Shown here one piece after another: positions 38,647 through 48,109 of a DNA stretch of 64,000 nt. Within the stretch, counting starts at the first letter, position 1; each line of letters opens with the position of its first letter. The stretch comes from Allomuricauda sp. (GTDB lineage: Bacteria; Bacteroidota; Bacteroidia; Flavobacteriales; Flavobacteriaceae): assembly GCF_013911645.1 (NCBI RefSeq), contig NZ_JACESV010000002.1, positions 1,116,001 to 1,180,000 of the forward strand. Reading direction: 5' to 3'. A program made the translations under genes and the position numbers. The notes below the pieces were generated by a model, which saw only the letters and a program-made list of their open reading frames with translations, was not told where the DNA came from and did not search any database.

Positions 38647-40038
38647 TCAATTGGGCTTTTGTTTCTTTCGACTGAGGAGTTTTCCCAACTCCTCCAAAGA
38701 GATTCCCTTGGTCTCTGGCATCATGAATGCTACCCATATTAATTGAAGCACCATCATAAAAGCAAAGAAGATAAAAATGGGCCAAGGGTTATCCTTGAAA
38801 ATCCCAATTTCGGCATCTAAAAAGGTGGGGGTAAGCAAAGTAATAAGGGCTGCGAACACCCAATGGGTCCCAGTGCCCCAAGATTGCCCGTAGGACCTAA
38901 CCTTGTTCGGGAATATTTCCGAAATAAACACCCAGATTACCGCACCTTGGCCAATGGCATGTGAGGCGATAAAAACCAAAATAAAGGTGAGCAACAGCAC
39001 GGAGCTGGCGCCTGAATAGAAACACCAGCCCACCATGGCCAAACTCACAATATAACCAATGGAACCGATGTACATTAATTGTTTTCGTCCCAATTTATCA
39101 ATCAGGGATATGCCCACAAAGGTGAATATCAGGTTAATGATGCCGATGGATATGGAACTAAAGAGCGATTCACCGGAAGCGAGACCTGCCCGTTCCAAGA
39201 TTTCAGGGGCGTAATACAGCACAAAATTGATTCCCGAAAGTTGATTGAAAAAAGCAATCAAAAAAGCCAGTACCAACGATTTGTTATACTTGCCCGAAAA
39301 CAAACTGTCTTTCTGTTTTTCGGTAGTTTCGACCAAGGCAATCTTGATTTGCTCCAAATGGATGGAAGCCTTGTCTTTTGCAATGCCCAAAAGGGTAATG
39401 GATTCCATGACAACGGTATCTGCTCGCTCTTTCATTAAAAGCCATCTAGGGCTGTTCGGTATTTTGAATACCATAAAAGTGTAGATCAAAGCGGGAAGCC
39501 CTTCAATGCCCAACATCCATCGCCAAGCTATGCTTTCGTCAAAAATAATCCCGATAAAATAGTTGGATATAAAGGCGATCAAAATTCCAAAAACAATATT
39601 GAACTGGTACATGGCCGTTAACCTACCACGTGTTTGGGCAGTGGAAATCTCAGAGATATAAACTGGTGCGGCCACCGATGAGGCTCCTACACCGATACCC
39701 CCAATAAACCTAAAGAGCGAAAAACTATAAGGTTCGGGAGCAAAAGCCGAACCCATCGCCGATGCAAAATAGAGTACACCTATCCAGAACAAGGTCTTTT
39801 TTCTTCCCAAACGGTCGGTCGGGATACCTCCAAAAAGCGAACCCAGAACGGTTCCCCATAGTGCCATGGACATTATAAAGATGCCGTGGAACGTGAAAAT
39901 GGAATCGCCCAAAAACCAGTTGGTATCCCATATTTCTTTTATGGGCTGGTTGGCGCCGGAAATAACAACGGTATCAAACCCAAACAAAAAGCCCGCTAGG
40001 GCCGCCGTCAATGAAATTCTAAAAATACGCTTGTCCAT
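38647..40038 (-). CDS. Sugar porter (MFS) transporter
   Basis: A 463-residue major facilitator with about twelve membrane segments and sugar-porter signatures: TDRLGRKKT after helix 2, IGGIGVGASS, a PNSPRWLL motif after helix 6, QLSGINFVLYYAPEIL, DKLGRKQL and the C-terminal PETKGISLEEL. It is most likely a proton-coupled hexose or pentose symporter. It lies near the ROK kinase and phosphofructokinase, which suits glucose uptake and entry into glycolysis, but the substrate is not determined. It is 34 bases downstream of the KDO transferase stop on the same strand. Confidence 0.9.
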   Translation of the reverse strand: MDKRIFRISLTAALAGFLFGFDTVVISGANQPIKEIWDTNWFLGDSIFTFHGIFIMSMALWGTVLGSLFGGIPTDRLGRKKTLFWIGVLYFASAMGSAFAPEPYSFSLFRFIGGIGVGASSVAAPVYISEISTAQTRGRLTAMYQFNIVFGILIAFISNYFIGIIFDESIAWRWMLGIEGLPALIYTFMVFKIPNSPRWLLMKERADTVVMESITLLGIAKDKASIHLEQIKIALVETTEKQKDSLFSGKYNKSLVLAFLIAFFNQLSGINFVLYYAPEILERAGLASGESLFSSISIGIINLIFTFVGISLIDKLGRKQLMYIGSIGYIVSLAMVGWCFYSGASSVLLLTFILVFIASHAIGQGAVIWVFISEIFPNKVRSYGQSWGTGTHWVFAALITLLTPTFLDAEIGIFKDNPWPIFIFFAFMMVLQLIWVAFMMPETKGISLEELGKLLSRKKQKPN

Positions 40039-40072
40039 ATAAAAGGTGAATTTTTCTAAAGCTAACCAAAAT

Positions 40073-41317
40073 TTACATAATCTTGGAAATGTGTTTCATG
40101 ATCAAATCGGCAGCACCTCTATTGGAATTGATATAATTGGAGTTGATTGCTCCAATATTTTTAATGGAAACGGGGTTGTTCAAAAGGTCGCCCACCAAAT
40201 TATCAAAACTATCTTTGCTCGAAATGGGTAGTATGCCACCTTCATTAACAAGGTCCTCTGCTTCCTTGAAGCCTTCAAATTGTGGCCCTATGATGATGGG
40301 GATTCCAAAAACTGCAGGTTCCATGGTATTGTGCAGTCCCGTGGCAAAACCACCCCCTACGTAGGCAATGTTGGCATAACTGTAAATTTTGGTCAACAGG
40401 CCAATGGTGTCCACCACAAGGACATCGAACTCCTTTAAATTTTGATTGCCCATCGTGGAATAAAGTACCGTTCTTTTTTGAAGGGCCGAGGTGATTTTCT
40501 CAATATGGGCAGGTTTTATTTCGTGAGGGGCGATTACAAATTTCACCTTTTCCTTGCTATTGTTGATGTGGTTGATGAGTATCTCTTCATCTTCGGGCCA
40601 AGTACTGCCCGCTACCAAGCAAAATTGGTTGTTTTTGAAACGGTCCATGAACTCCAATTGATTGTTGCGTTCCAAAATTTCTGAAACTCGGTCCAAACGA
40701 GTGTCCCCGCTAATACTAATATTTGTAAATCTGATGGACTCCAACAGCTTTTTGGAGTTTTCATCTTGAACAAAATAATGGTCAAATTTCCCTAGGCTCT
40801 TTCGCATAAACCCGCCATAAGGCTTAAAATAAATCTGTCTGCTGGAAAAAATGGCCGATACCAAAATGGTCGGAATGTTCCTTTTTTTAAGGTGATAAAG
40901 ATAATTGGGCCAAACCTCGTACTTTACAAAAATGGCCAACTCTGGGTCAACAAGGTCCAAAAAGTGTTGAACCTTGGAATTCCTGTCCATGGGCAAATAC
41001 ACCACTACATCGGCAATCGACGTGTTCTTTTTTACCTCATAACCAGAAGGTGAAAAAAAGCTTAGGACCAGTTTGTGGTCGGGATATTTGGAACGTAATC
41101 TTTCTAAAATAGGCAGCCCTTGTTCAAATTCGCCCAAGGAAGCCACATGCATCCAAACGGTTTTACTGTTCGGTGGGAGCTGTTCCTCCAATAAGGGAAA
41201 GGTTTTTTGCCGACCTTGAACGAACAATTTAATCTTCGCATTAAAAAGTGCAATTACTTTTAGGCCAAGCCAAGCTATGTTGATCAGGATGTTGTAAAGA
41301 AAACGCAAGGGCATCAT
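40073..41317 (-). CDS. waaA: 3-deoxy-D-manno-octulosonic acid (KDO) transferase
   Basis: The 414-residue membrane-associated glycosyltransferase of the GT-B fold adds KDO to lipid A in the lipopolysaccharide pathway. Family features are the N-terminal anchor (FLYNILINIAWLGLKVIALF), WMHVASLGEFEQG, the substrate-site PMDRNSKVQHFLD, and GGGFATGLHNTMEPAVFGIPIIIGP in the donor-binding half. The start is one of two adjacent ATGs (41317 or 41314). It faces the divergent aminotransferase gene across an 80-base gap. Confidence 0.9.
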   Translation of the reverse strand: MMPLRFLYNILINIAWLGLKVIALFNAKIKLFVQGRQKTFPLLEEQLPPNSKTVWMHVASLGEFEQGLPILERLRSKYPDHKLVLSFFSPSGYEVKKNTSIADVVVYLPMDRNSKVQHFLDLVDPELAIFVKYEVWPNYLYHLKKRNIPTILVSAIFSSRQIYFKPYGGFMRKSLGKFDHYFVQDENSKKLLESIRFTNISISGDTRLDRVSEILERNNQLEFMDRFKNNQFCLVAGSTWPEDEEILINHINNSKEKVKFVIAPHEIKPAHIEKITSALQKRTVLYSTMGNQNLKEFDVLVVDTIGLLTKIYSYANIAYVGGGFATGLHNTMEPAVFGIPIIIGPQFEGFKEAEDLVNEGGILPISSKDSFDNLVGDLLNNPVSIKNIGAINSNYINSNRGAADLIMKHISKIM

Positions 41318-41397
41318 TTTTCGCTAAAATACATTCTTTCGGTCAGAGACCATTATAGCATCTTAATTTCTTAATTTTGACCCATTAATTTATTTGG

Positions 41398-42552
41398 ATG
41401 AAAAAAATACAGATGGTTGACCTAAAAGGTCAATATGAAGGTATAAAAACCGAGGTCAACGAGGCCATTGCAGAAATCTTGGATTCTTCAGCATTTATAA
41501 ATGGTCCCCACGTACACGCTTTTCAAAATGAATTAGAGGAATATTTGGATGTAAAGCATGTTATTCCATGTGCCAATGGAACCGATGCCCTTCAAATTTG
41601 CATGATGGGGCTCGGGTTGAAACCGGGAGATGAGGTAATTACGGCCGATTTTACTTTTGCCGCAACGGTTGAGGTGATAGGTCTTTTACAATTGACCCCA
41701 GTTTTGGTGGATGTAGAACCCGATACTTTCAATATTGATGTAAAAGCCATAGAAAAGGCCATTACACCAAACACAAAGGCCATTGTGCCCGTACATTTAT
41801 TTGGACAGTGCGCCAATATGGATGAGATCATGGCCTTGGCCAAAAAGCACAATCTGTATGTGATTGAAGATAATGCACAGGCCATTGGAGGGTCCTACTT
41901 CTCAAAAGATGGTTCCAAACAAAAGGCAGGGACTATTGGGCATGTAGGGGCTACCTCTTTCTTTCCGTCCAAAAACTTGGGCTGTTATGGCGATGGTGGA
42001 GCCATTTTTACCAACGATGATGATTTGGCACATACCATTCGTGGTATTGTTAACCACGGTATGTACAAAAGATATTACCATGATGTGGTAGGGGTAAATT
42101 CAAGATTGGACTCCATTCAAGCGGCAGTTTTAAGGGCAAAGCTGCCCAAATTGGACTTTTACAACCAGAAACGATGGGAGGCAGCATCAAAATATTCAAC
42201 GGCATTTAAAGGACAGGAGTATATTGTAGTGCCAAAAATATCATGCGGTTGCGATAGCGAGAAAAGTGTATGTGATTGCCATGTGTTCCATCAGTACACT
42301 TTGCGGATCACAAATGGGCATCGGGACGGTCTGGCACAACATTTAAACGATAACAACGTTCCTTGTGGTGTATATTATCCAGTTCCATTGCATAAGCAAA
42401 AAGCCTATGCGGACGACCGTTACAATGAAGAAGATTTTCCTGTGACCAATCAATTGGTGGAAGAGGTTATTTCGCTCCCCATGCACACGGAGTTGGATGA
42501 TGAACAAATTGATTTTATAACCAAATTGGTAATTGATTTCGTAAACAAATAA
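41398..42552 (+). CDS. DegT/DnrJ/EryC1/StrS family aminotransferase
   Basis: The 384-residue PLP enzyme has the family pattern: LKGQYEGIKTEVNEAI, NGTDALQICMMGLGLKPGDEVI, VEPDTFNIDVKAIEKAI, IEDNAQAIGGSY, and the PLP lysine in FFPSKNLGCYGDGGAI. Members transaminate nucleotide-linked keto sugars for surface polysaccharide. An additional cysteine-containing stretch (ISCGCDSEKSVCDC, about residues 280-295) is unusual and might bind metal. It starts 80 bases after the KDO transferase start (divergent), and galE begins 2 bases downstream of its stop. Confidence 0.88.
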   Translation: MKKIQMVDLKGQYEGIKTEVNEAIAEILDSSAFINGPHVHAFQNELEEYLDVKHVIPCANGTDALQICMMGLGLKPGDEVITADFTFAATVEVIGLLQLTPVLVDVEPDTFNIDVKAIEKAITPNTKAIVPVHLFGQCANMDEIMALAKKHNLYVIEDNAQAIGGSYFSKDGSKQKAGTIGHVGATSFFPSKNLGCYGDGGAIFTNDDDLAHTIRGIVNHGMYKRYYHDVVGVNSRLDSIQAAVLRAKLPKLDFYNQKRWEAASKYSTAFKGQEYIVVPKISCGCDSEKSVCDCHVFHQYTLRITNGHRDGLAQHLNDNNVPCGVYYPVPLHKQKAYADDRYNEEDFPVTNQLVEEVISLPMHTELDDEQIDFITKLVIDFVNK

Positions 42553-42554
42553 TA

Positions 42555-43577
42555 ATGAAAATACTCGTAACAGGTGGTTTGGGCTTTATTGGATCCCATA
42601 CCGTTGTTGAATTGCAAAATGAAGGTTTTGAGGTGGTAATTGTCGACAACCTCTCCAATTCATCCATAAATGTTTTGGACGGCATTGAAGCCATAACGGG
42701 CAAAAGACCCATTTTTGAAGAATTTGATCTTCGGGACAAGCCAAAAGTCCAAGATTTCTTTCAAAAGCACGCCGATATCGCAGGGGTAATCCATTTTGCG
42801 GCCTCCAAAGCGGTCGGGGAGAGTGTGGTCGAACCATTGTTGTATTATGAGAACAATCTTGGGGTATTGGTCTACATCCTTCAGGAACTAAAGAAAAGAG
42901 GAGGGGCAAGCTTTATCTTTAGCAGCTCTTGCACCGTATATGGTCAGGCAGACAAAATGCCGATAACTGAGTCAGCCCCGGTTAAACCTGCTGAATCCCC
43001 ATACGGTAATACCAAGCAAGTGGGAGAAGAGATAATTCGAGATACTTGCAAGATAGCCCCAGAATTGAAAGCCATCGCGTTACGATACTTTAACCCTATT
43101 GGGGCGCACCCATCCGGTAAAATTGGAGAGCTTCCCATTGGAGTGCCCCAGAATTTGGTGCCCTTTATCACGCAAACAGGTGTCGGTCTGCGTGAACAGT
43201 TGTCTGTCTTTGGAGATGATTATCCAACCGAAGATGGGACTTGTATTAGGGACTATATCCATGTAGTGGATTTGGCCAAGGCCCATGTAGCAGCATTGCA
43301 GCGTCTTTTGGAAGATAAGAACGAAAGCAATTACGAGGTGTTCAACTTGGGTACCGGAAAAGGAAGTTCCGTTTTGGAAGTTATCCATAGTTTTGAGCGC
43401 GTTTCTGGAGAAAAGTTGAACTATAAAATAGTTGGTAGAAGGCCAGGAGACGTAATCCAAGCCTATGCGGATACCCAAAAAGCAAATAAAGTTTTGGGGT
43501 GGAAGGCAAAATCCAGCCTTGATGATGCCATGAAATCCGCTTGGGAATGGGAAAAAATCGTAAGAAGTTCAAACTGA
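42555..43577 (+). CDS. galE: UDP-glucose 4-epimerase
   Basis: A 340-residue short-chain dehydrogenase-type epimerase. The NAD site TGGLGFIGSH lies at the N-terminus, SSSCTVYG and the catalytic YGNTK (in SPYGNTKQVGE) are present, and the GalE-specific NPIGAHPSGKIGE, and VFNLGTGKGSSVLEVI follow. It interconverts UDP-glucose and UDP-galactose. It is paired with the aminotransferase, so it likely serves surface glycan synthesis; whether it also works on UDP-GlcNAc cannot be told. Confidence 0.93.
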   Translation: MKILVTGGLGFIGSHTVVELQNEGFEVVIVDNLSNSSINVLDGIEAITGKRPIFEEFDLRDKPKVQDFFQKHADIAGVIHFAASKAVGESVVEPLLYYENNLGVLVYILQELKKRGGASFIFSSSCTVYGQADKMPITESAPVKPAESPYGNTKQVGEEIIRDTCKIAPELKAIALRYFNPIGAHPSGKIGELPIGVPQNLVPFITQTGVGLREQLSVFGDDYPTEDGTCIRDYIHVVDLAKAHVAALQRLLEDKNESNYEVFNLGTGKGSSVLEVIHSFERVSGEKLNYKIVGRRPGDVIQAYADTQKANKVLGWKAKSSLDDAMKSAWEWEKIVRSSN

Positions 43578-43613
43578 AAAAATCCTAAAGCATATTTTGG
43601 TCGTAAATAGCAT

Positions 43614-43970
43614 ATGCTGCCCAACTTTAATACTAGTATGGAGTTGCTGGAAGGTGTCCAGCAAGAACAACTCTATCAAAAATTATTGCAACAATTAAAA
43701 AAGGATTTTGAATTGGCCAATGTGCCTATTAACATCCCTTTGGATATATCTCCCGAAGAACTCAAAAGTACCATCCACGAAAAAATTTATTATTTGATTG
43801 TGGAAAAGTTTCCGGAATATCTCAACCTATTATATGTAGTGGATATCTCCGAGAACGAAGTCAAAAAGATAGTTCCGTCAGATGTTGTTGATATTTCGGC
43901 GGAGGTATCTTTTTTACTATTGAAAAGAGAATGGCAAAAAGTATGGTATAAAGCCAAATATAGCCGCTGA
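43614..43970 (+). CDS. Hypothetical protein, 118 residues
   Basis: A small soluble protein starting MLPNFNTSMELLEG, with charged helices (YQKLLQQLKKDFELA) and a C-terminal part REWQKVWYKAKYSR. No family is recognised. An alternative ATG at 43638 gives MELLEGVQQE. It follows galE by 36 bases on the same strand and ends 7 bases before the convergent acyltransferase-like gene. Confidence 0.6.
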   Translation: MLPNFNTSMELLEGVQQEQLYQKLLQQLKKDFELANVPINIPLDISPEELKSTIHEKIYYLIVEKFPEYLNLLYVVDISENEVKKIVPSDVVDISAEVSFLLLKREWQKVWYKAKYSR

Positions 43971-43977
43971 CCTTTGG

Positions 43978-45078
43978 TCATACCTTCACGTAAATACCTC
44001 TTTTGTCCATAATATAGCCTACGAACCAACAAGTCAGCATAATCCAAAGGGCAAATAATAATGAGCCCGTGTAGCCGCCTGACCAAGATATAAATATGTT
44101 GTCGGCAATCCATCTGTATAAGGATTCTCCGTTGAGGTCAATGGCAAAAAGAGTGATTATAAATAACTCCGACAATAAATAAATAAACAAGGTGTTTTTA
44201 CCGAAGACTTCAAAAAAGTAGCTCCAACTTTTCGCCTTTTTCATATCCAAGATATAAATAAGCGTAGCGATGGCAAAAAGGTCAATACCACAAGTGAGCA
44301 ATACAAAGGAACTCGTCCACAATTTTTTGTTGATGGGCAAAATAAGGTCCCATGCCAAGCCCGCAAATACCAGAGCAAAACCGAACATCATCAATTTGGC
44401 GACGGTCTCGAAATTTTGACCGTTGTTTTGGATGAATCGACCAGCCAAGTAACCAATAATCACATTTACAATGGCGGGAAGGGTGCTCAACAATCCCTCG
44501 GGATCAAAAGCAATGCCTTCGCCATGGTACATGTGGTCGGGTCCAATAAGCCACTCATCCAATTTAAGAACGGCATTTCCCGATAAGGTAAGGTCGCCAA
44601 AACCAATTAAAATAAGATGGTAGCCCACTAAAAAGGCCGCGCTCAACCAAATAGCGGTCTTGGTCTTTACAAAGTGAAGGATGATGGAGGCAAACATATA
44701 GCACAGTGCAATACGCTGCAAAACCCCGAAAACACGGGTTTCCGAAAATGGTTTCAACTGTCCGTCATCAAAAAATGGGTACCAGTACATTAAAAAGCCC
44801 AAAAGAAAAATGATGGCAGTTCGCTTCAGGACCTTCTTAAAAAATGCAGGGTTGCCCATGCTTTCATACTTTTTCATGCTAAAGCTCATCGAGTTTCCCA
44901 CCACAAACAAAAAAGTGGGAAAAACAAGGTCGGTCAATGTAAATCCGTTCCAGTCGGCGTGCAATAATGGCGCAAAAGTGGTGGATCCATTGCCCGGTGA
45001 GTTAACAATGATCATCAAGGCGACATCCAGACCCCTGAAAACATCCAAGGAAAGATATCTGTTTTTAAGTTTGGACAT
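43978..45078 (-). CDS. Acyltransferase-like membrane protein (DUF5009 type)
   Basis: The 366-residue protein has about ten membrane segments and opens with YLSLDVFRGLDVALMIIVN, the start characteristic of the heparan-alpha-glucosaminide N-acetyltransferase-like (DUF5009/DUF1624) group. GFTLTDLVFPTFLFVVGNS follows, and the middle has SGNAVLKLDEWLIGPDHMYHG. Related human HGSNAT moves acetyl groups across the lysosomal membrane; the bacterial substrates are unknown, but a role in modifying surface sugars suits the neighbouring polysaccharide genes. ATG 45078 is preferred over TTG 45105. Confidence 0.8.
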   Translation of the reverse strand: MSKLKNRYLSLDVFRGLDVALMIIVNSPGNGSTTFAPLLHADWNGFTLTDLVFPTFLFVVGNSMSFSMKKYESMGNPAFFKKVLKRTAIIFLLGFLMYWYPFFDDGQLKPFSETRVFGVLQRIALCYMFASIILHFVKTKTAIWLSAAFLVGYHLILIGFGDLTLSGNAVLKLDEWLIGPDHMYHGEGIAFDPEGLLSTLPAIVNVIIGYLAGRFIQNNGQNFETVAKLMMFGFALVFAGLAWDLILPINKKLWTSSFVLLTCGIDLFAIATLIYILDMKKAKSWSYFFEVFGKNTLFIYLLSELFIITLFAIDLNGESLYRWIADNIFISWSGGYTGSLLFALWIMLTCWFVGYIMDKRGIYVKV

Positions 45079-45220
45079 GTTTGGTTGGTTTAACTGGGCG
45101 TTCAAGTTAAATTATTTTTAGTTTCTACTGTTAATTTCAGTTAAAAATTTCATTTTTATCGCTTTCCTGTTCATTCTGTGATTTAGTTGTAAATTTGAAT
45201 AAGAAATTAAAGGGAATGCA

Positions 45221-45250
45221 AGCATATAAATGCTAAAACCCGTATTTTTG
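45221..45250 (+). promoter_or_regulatory. Possible sucAB promoter with upstream palindrome
   Basis: A perfect -7 element TATTTTTG (45243-45250) lies 38 bases before the sucA ATG. No -33 TTG is seen; instead the region is occupied by a perfect inverted repeat AGCAT-ATAA-ATGCT (45221-45234), which may be an operator. Confidence 0.45.
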
Positions 45251-45288
45251 ACAAAATTTTCCATAAAGTTTTTGGAGAAACATAAAGA

Positions 45289-48087
45289 ATGGACAAATAT
45301 TCATTTTTAAATGCTGCGCACACTTCGTTTTTTGCGGAGCAATACGAAAAATATCTAACGAATCCCGATACTATAGAGCCCAGTTGGAGGGCTTTTTTTC
45401 AAGGATTTGATTTTGGTTTGGAAGGTTCCCTCGAAGATTTGGGGATTGAATCCGATAAAGGAGGAATGGTGGTGCTTTCCAATGGAAGGAAAGTGGAAAT
45501 GCCCGAAGCCCTTCAAAAAGAGTTTCAGGTTATACGCCTTATTGATGGTTACCGTTCCCGTGGACACCTTTTTACCGAAACAAACCCTGTAAGGGAAAGG
45601 AGAAAGTATGTCCCTACCTTGGATATAGCCAACTTTGGCCTGACCGAAGGGGACTTGGAGACTGTTTTTGATGCTGGAAAAATTCTTGGAATAGGTCCAG
45701 CCCCCCTAAAGGAAATTATACGACACCTCGAGAGTATTTATTGCGATGCGATAGGAGTGGAGTACATGTATATCCGTACCCCGGAACGTATTCAATGGAT
45801 TCAGGATTGGCTCAACAAAAACGACAACCATCCCAATTACACCGCGGAAGAAAAGAAAAACATCCTTAGAAAATTAAACGAGGCCGTTTCTTTTGAGAGC
45901 TTTTTGCATACCAAATATGTGGGGCAAAAACGATTTTCGTTGGAAGGTGGCGAATCATTGATTCCCGCTTTGGATGTGATTGTTGAAAAAGCGGCGGACA
46001 AAGGCGTAAAGCAATTTGTGGTGGGTATGGCCCACCGAGGGCGCTTGAACGTTCTGACCAATATTTTTGGGAAATCGCCAAAGGATATCTTTAGCGAGTT
46101 CGATGGTAAGGATTACGAGGAAACCATCTTTGATGGAGACGTAAAATATCACTTGGGATGGACCTCTAAACGTGAAACGGATTCAGGGAAAATGGTCAAT
46201 ATGAACATTGCCCCGAACCCTTCGCACCTGGAAACCGTAAACTCCATTGTTGAAGGTATAGCCAGAGCCAAGCAAGATCGTGATCACAGTGATGAAATCT
46301 CTGAAGTACTGCCGATTTTAATCCATGGAGACGCTGCTTTTGCTGCACAGGGAGTGGTGTACGAAGTGATTCAAATGGCCCGTTTGGATGGATATACCAC
46401 AGGAGGGACCATTCATATTGTGGTAAATAACCAGATCGGATTTACTACAAACTATTTGGATGCAAGGTCATCAACCTACTGTACCGATGTGGGGAAAGTC
46501 ACCCTTTCGCCGGTACTTCATGTAAATGCCGATGATGCCGAAGCTGTGGTACATGCCACGACCTTTGCTTTGGAATACAGGATGCGCTACAAGCGCGACA
46601 TTTTCTTGGATCTGTTGGGCTACAGAAAGTATGGCCACAACGAGGGGGATGAACCCAAGTTTACACAGCCCTTGTTGTACAAATCCATTTCCAAGCATAA
46701 AAACCCGAGGGATATTTACGCAGAGAAATTGATTGCCGAAGGAGTCATCGATGAGAACTACGTAAAAGAACTCGAAGAAAAATATAAGAACGATCTTGAG
46801 GAGGACCTTTTGGATTCCCGCAAAATCGAAAAGACCAGAATAACCCCTTTCATGCAAGATGAATGGGAAGGGTTTGAGCAGGTGACCGAAGAGGTGATGC
46901 TTAAACCTATGGATACTACTTACGACCTTAAAAAGTTGGATGAGGTTGCCCAAAGCATTACCAAGCTTCCGGAGGATAAAAAATTCCTGAGAAAATTGGA
47001 GCGATTGGTGGAAGGCCGCCACAAAATGTATTTTGAGGACAACAAGCTCGATTGGGCCATGGGAGAACTTTTGGCCTATGGATCATTGATCGAGGAAGGG
47101 TACGATGTTCGCATGACAGGCCAAGATGTGGAAAGGGGAACCTTCTCCCACAGGCATGCCGTCATCAAAACGGAAATGCACGAGGAAGAAGTGGTGTTGT
47201 TGAATGAGATGGGGGCCAACCAAAATGGAAAGTTCCACATCTATAACTCACTGCTATCGGAATACGCCGTAATGGGATTTGATTATGGTTACGCCATGGC
47301 AAGCCCTAAAACATTGACCATTTGGGAAGCGCAGTTTGGGGATTTCAGTAATGGAGCCCAAATTATAATAGATCAATATTTGTCATCAGCGGAAGACAAA
47401 TGGAAACTGCAGAACGGCTTGGTCCTTTTGTTGCCACATGGTTACGAAGGTCAGGGAGCGGAACACTCTTCGGCGCGTATGGAACGGTACTTGCAACTTT
47501 GTGCCAAGGATAATATGTACGTGGCAGATGTGACCACCCCGGCGAACCTGTTCCACTTGTTCCGTAGACAAATGAAGGCCAAGTTCCGTAAGCCATTGGT
47601 GGTATTTACGCCCAAGAGTTTGTTGAGGCATCCCAAGGTGGTTTCCACCAAGGAGGAGATGGCCAATGGAAGTTTCCAGATGGTGATCGACGATGCCGAG
47701 GCTAAAGCATCCAAAGTAAAGACATTGGTATTCTGTACCGGTAAATTCTACTATGACCTTTTGGATAAACGAGAAGAGCTTGAAAGAGATGATGTGGCTT
47801 TGGTACGTGTGGAGCAATTGTTCCCATTGCCTGCTAAGGAAATGCGAAGCATCATCAAAAAATATAAAAATGCAGACGATATTGTTTGGGCCCAGGAAGA
47901 ACCCAGGAACATGGGGGCTTGGAGCCATATGTTGATGCATTTGGACGAAGCCAAACAATTTAGGGTGGCATCCCGTAGATTCTACGGAGCCCCTGCTGCA
48001 GGTAGTGCGGTGCGCTCAAAAAGACGTCATGCCCAAGTGTTGGACTACGTTTTTGACAAGAGTAAGGATAATATGCAAATAAGATAA
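45289..48087 (+). CDS. sucA: 2-oxoglutarate dehydrogenase E1 component
   Basis: The 932-residue thiamine-diphosphate enzyme decarboxylates 2-oxoglutarate in the TCA cycle and transfers succinyl to E2. Motifs include the N-terminal FFAEQYEKYLTNPDTIEPSWRAFFQGF, VGMAHRGRLNVLTNIFGK, the ThDP region VIHGDAAFAAQGVVYE, and GYRKYGHNEGDEP, then the pyrimidine-domain VERGTFSHRHAV and FGDFSNGAQIIIDQY. The sucB gene follows after 22 bases; E3 (lpd) is not in the window. The likely promoter is at 45243-45250. Confidence 0.96.
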   Translation: MDKYSFLNAAHTSFFAEQYEKYLTNPDTIEPSWRAFFQGFDFGLEGSLEDLGIESDKGGMVVLSNGRKVEMPEALQKEFQVIRLIDGYRSRGHLFTETNPVRERRKYVPTLDIANFGLTEGDLETVFDAGKILGIGPAPLKEIIRHLESIYCDAIGVEYMYIRTPERIQWIQDWLNKNDNHPNYTAEEKKNILRKLNEAVSFESFLHTKYVGQKRFSLEGGESLIPALDVIVEKAADKGVKQFVVGMAHRGRLNVLTNIFGKSPKDIFSEFDGKDYEETIFDGDVKYHLGWTSKRETDSGKMVNMNIAPNPSHLETVNSIVEGIARAKQDRDHSDEISEVLPILIHGDAAFAAQGVVYEVIQMARLDGYTTGGTIHIVVNNQIGFTTNYLDARSSTYCTDVGKVTLSPVLHVNADDAEAVVHATTFALEYRMRYKRDIFLDLLGYRKYGHNEGDEPKFTQPLLYKSISKHKNPRDIYAEKLIAEGVIDENYVKELEEKYKNDLEEDLLDSRKIEKTRITPFMQDEWEGFEQVTEEVMLKPMDTTYDLKKLDEVAQSITKLPEDKKFLRKLERLVEGRHKMYFEDNKLDWAMGELLAYGSLIEEGYDVRMTGQDVERGTFSHRHAVIKTEMHEEEVVLLNEMGANQNGKFHIYNSLLSEYAVMGFDYGYAMASPKTLTIWEAQFGDFSNGAQIIIDQYLSSAEDKWKLQNGLVLLLPHGYEGQGAEHSSARMERYLQLCAKDNMYVADVTTPANLFHLFRRQMKAKFRKPLVVFTPKSLLRHPKVVSTKEEMANGSFQMVIDDAEAKASKVKTLVFCTGKFYYDLLDKREELERDDVALVRVEQLFPLPAKEMRSIIKKYKNADDIVWAQEEPRNMGAWSHMLMHLDEAKQFRVASRRFYGAPAAGSAVRSKRRHAQVLDYVFDKSKDNMQIR

Positions 48088-48109
48088 TACAAGTATAAAC
48101 TACAATAAG

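Noticed and set aside
46471..47022. A 183-residue open frame antisense to sucA
   Set aside because: It is a mirror of the coding bias of sucA with no domain and no promoter.
47386..47958. A 190-residue open frame antisense to the end of sucA
   Set aside because: No recognisable domain; explained by reverse-strand codon bias.
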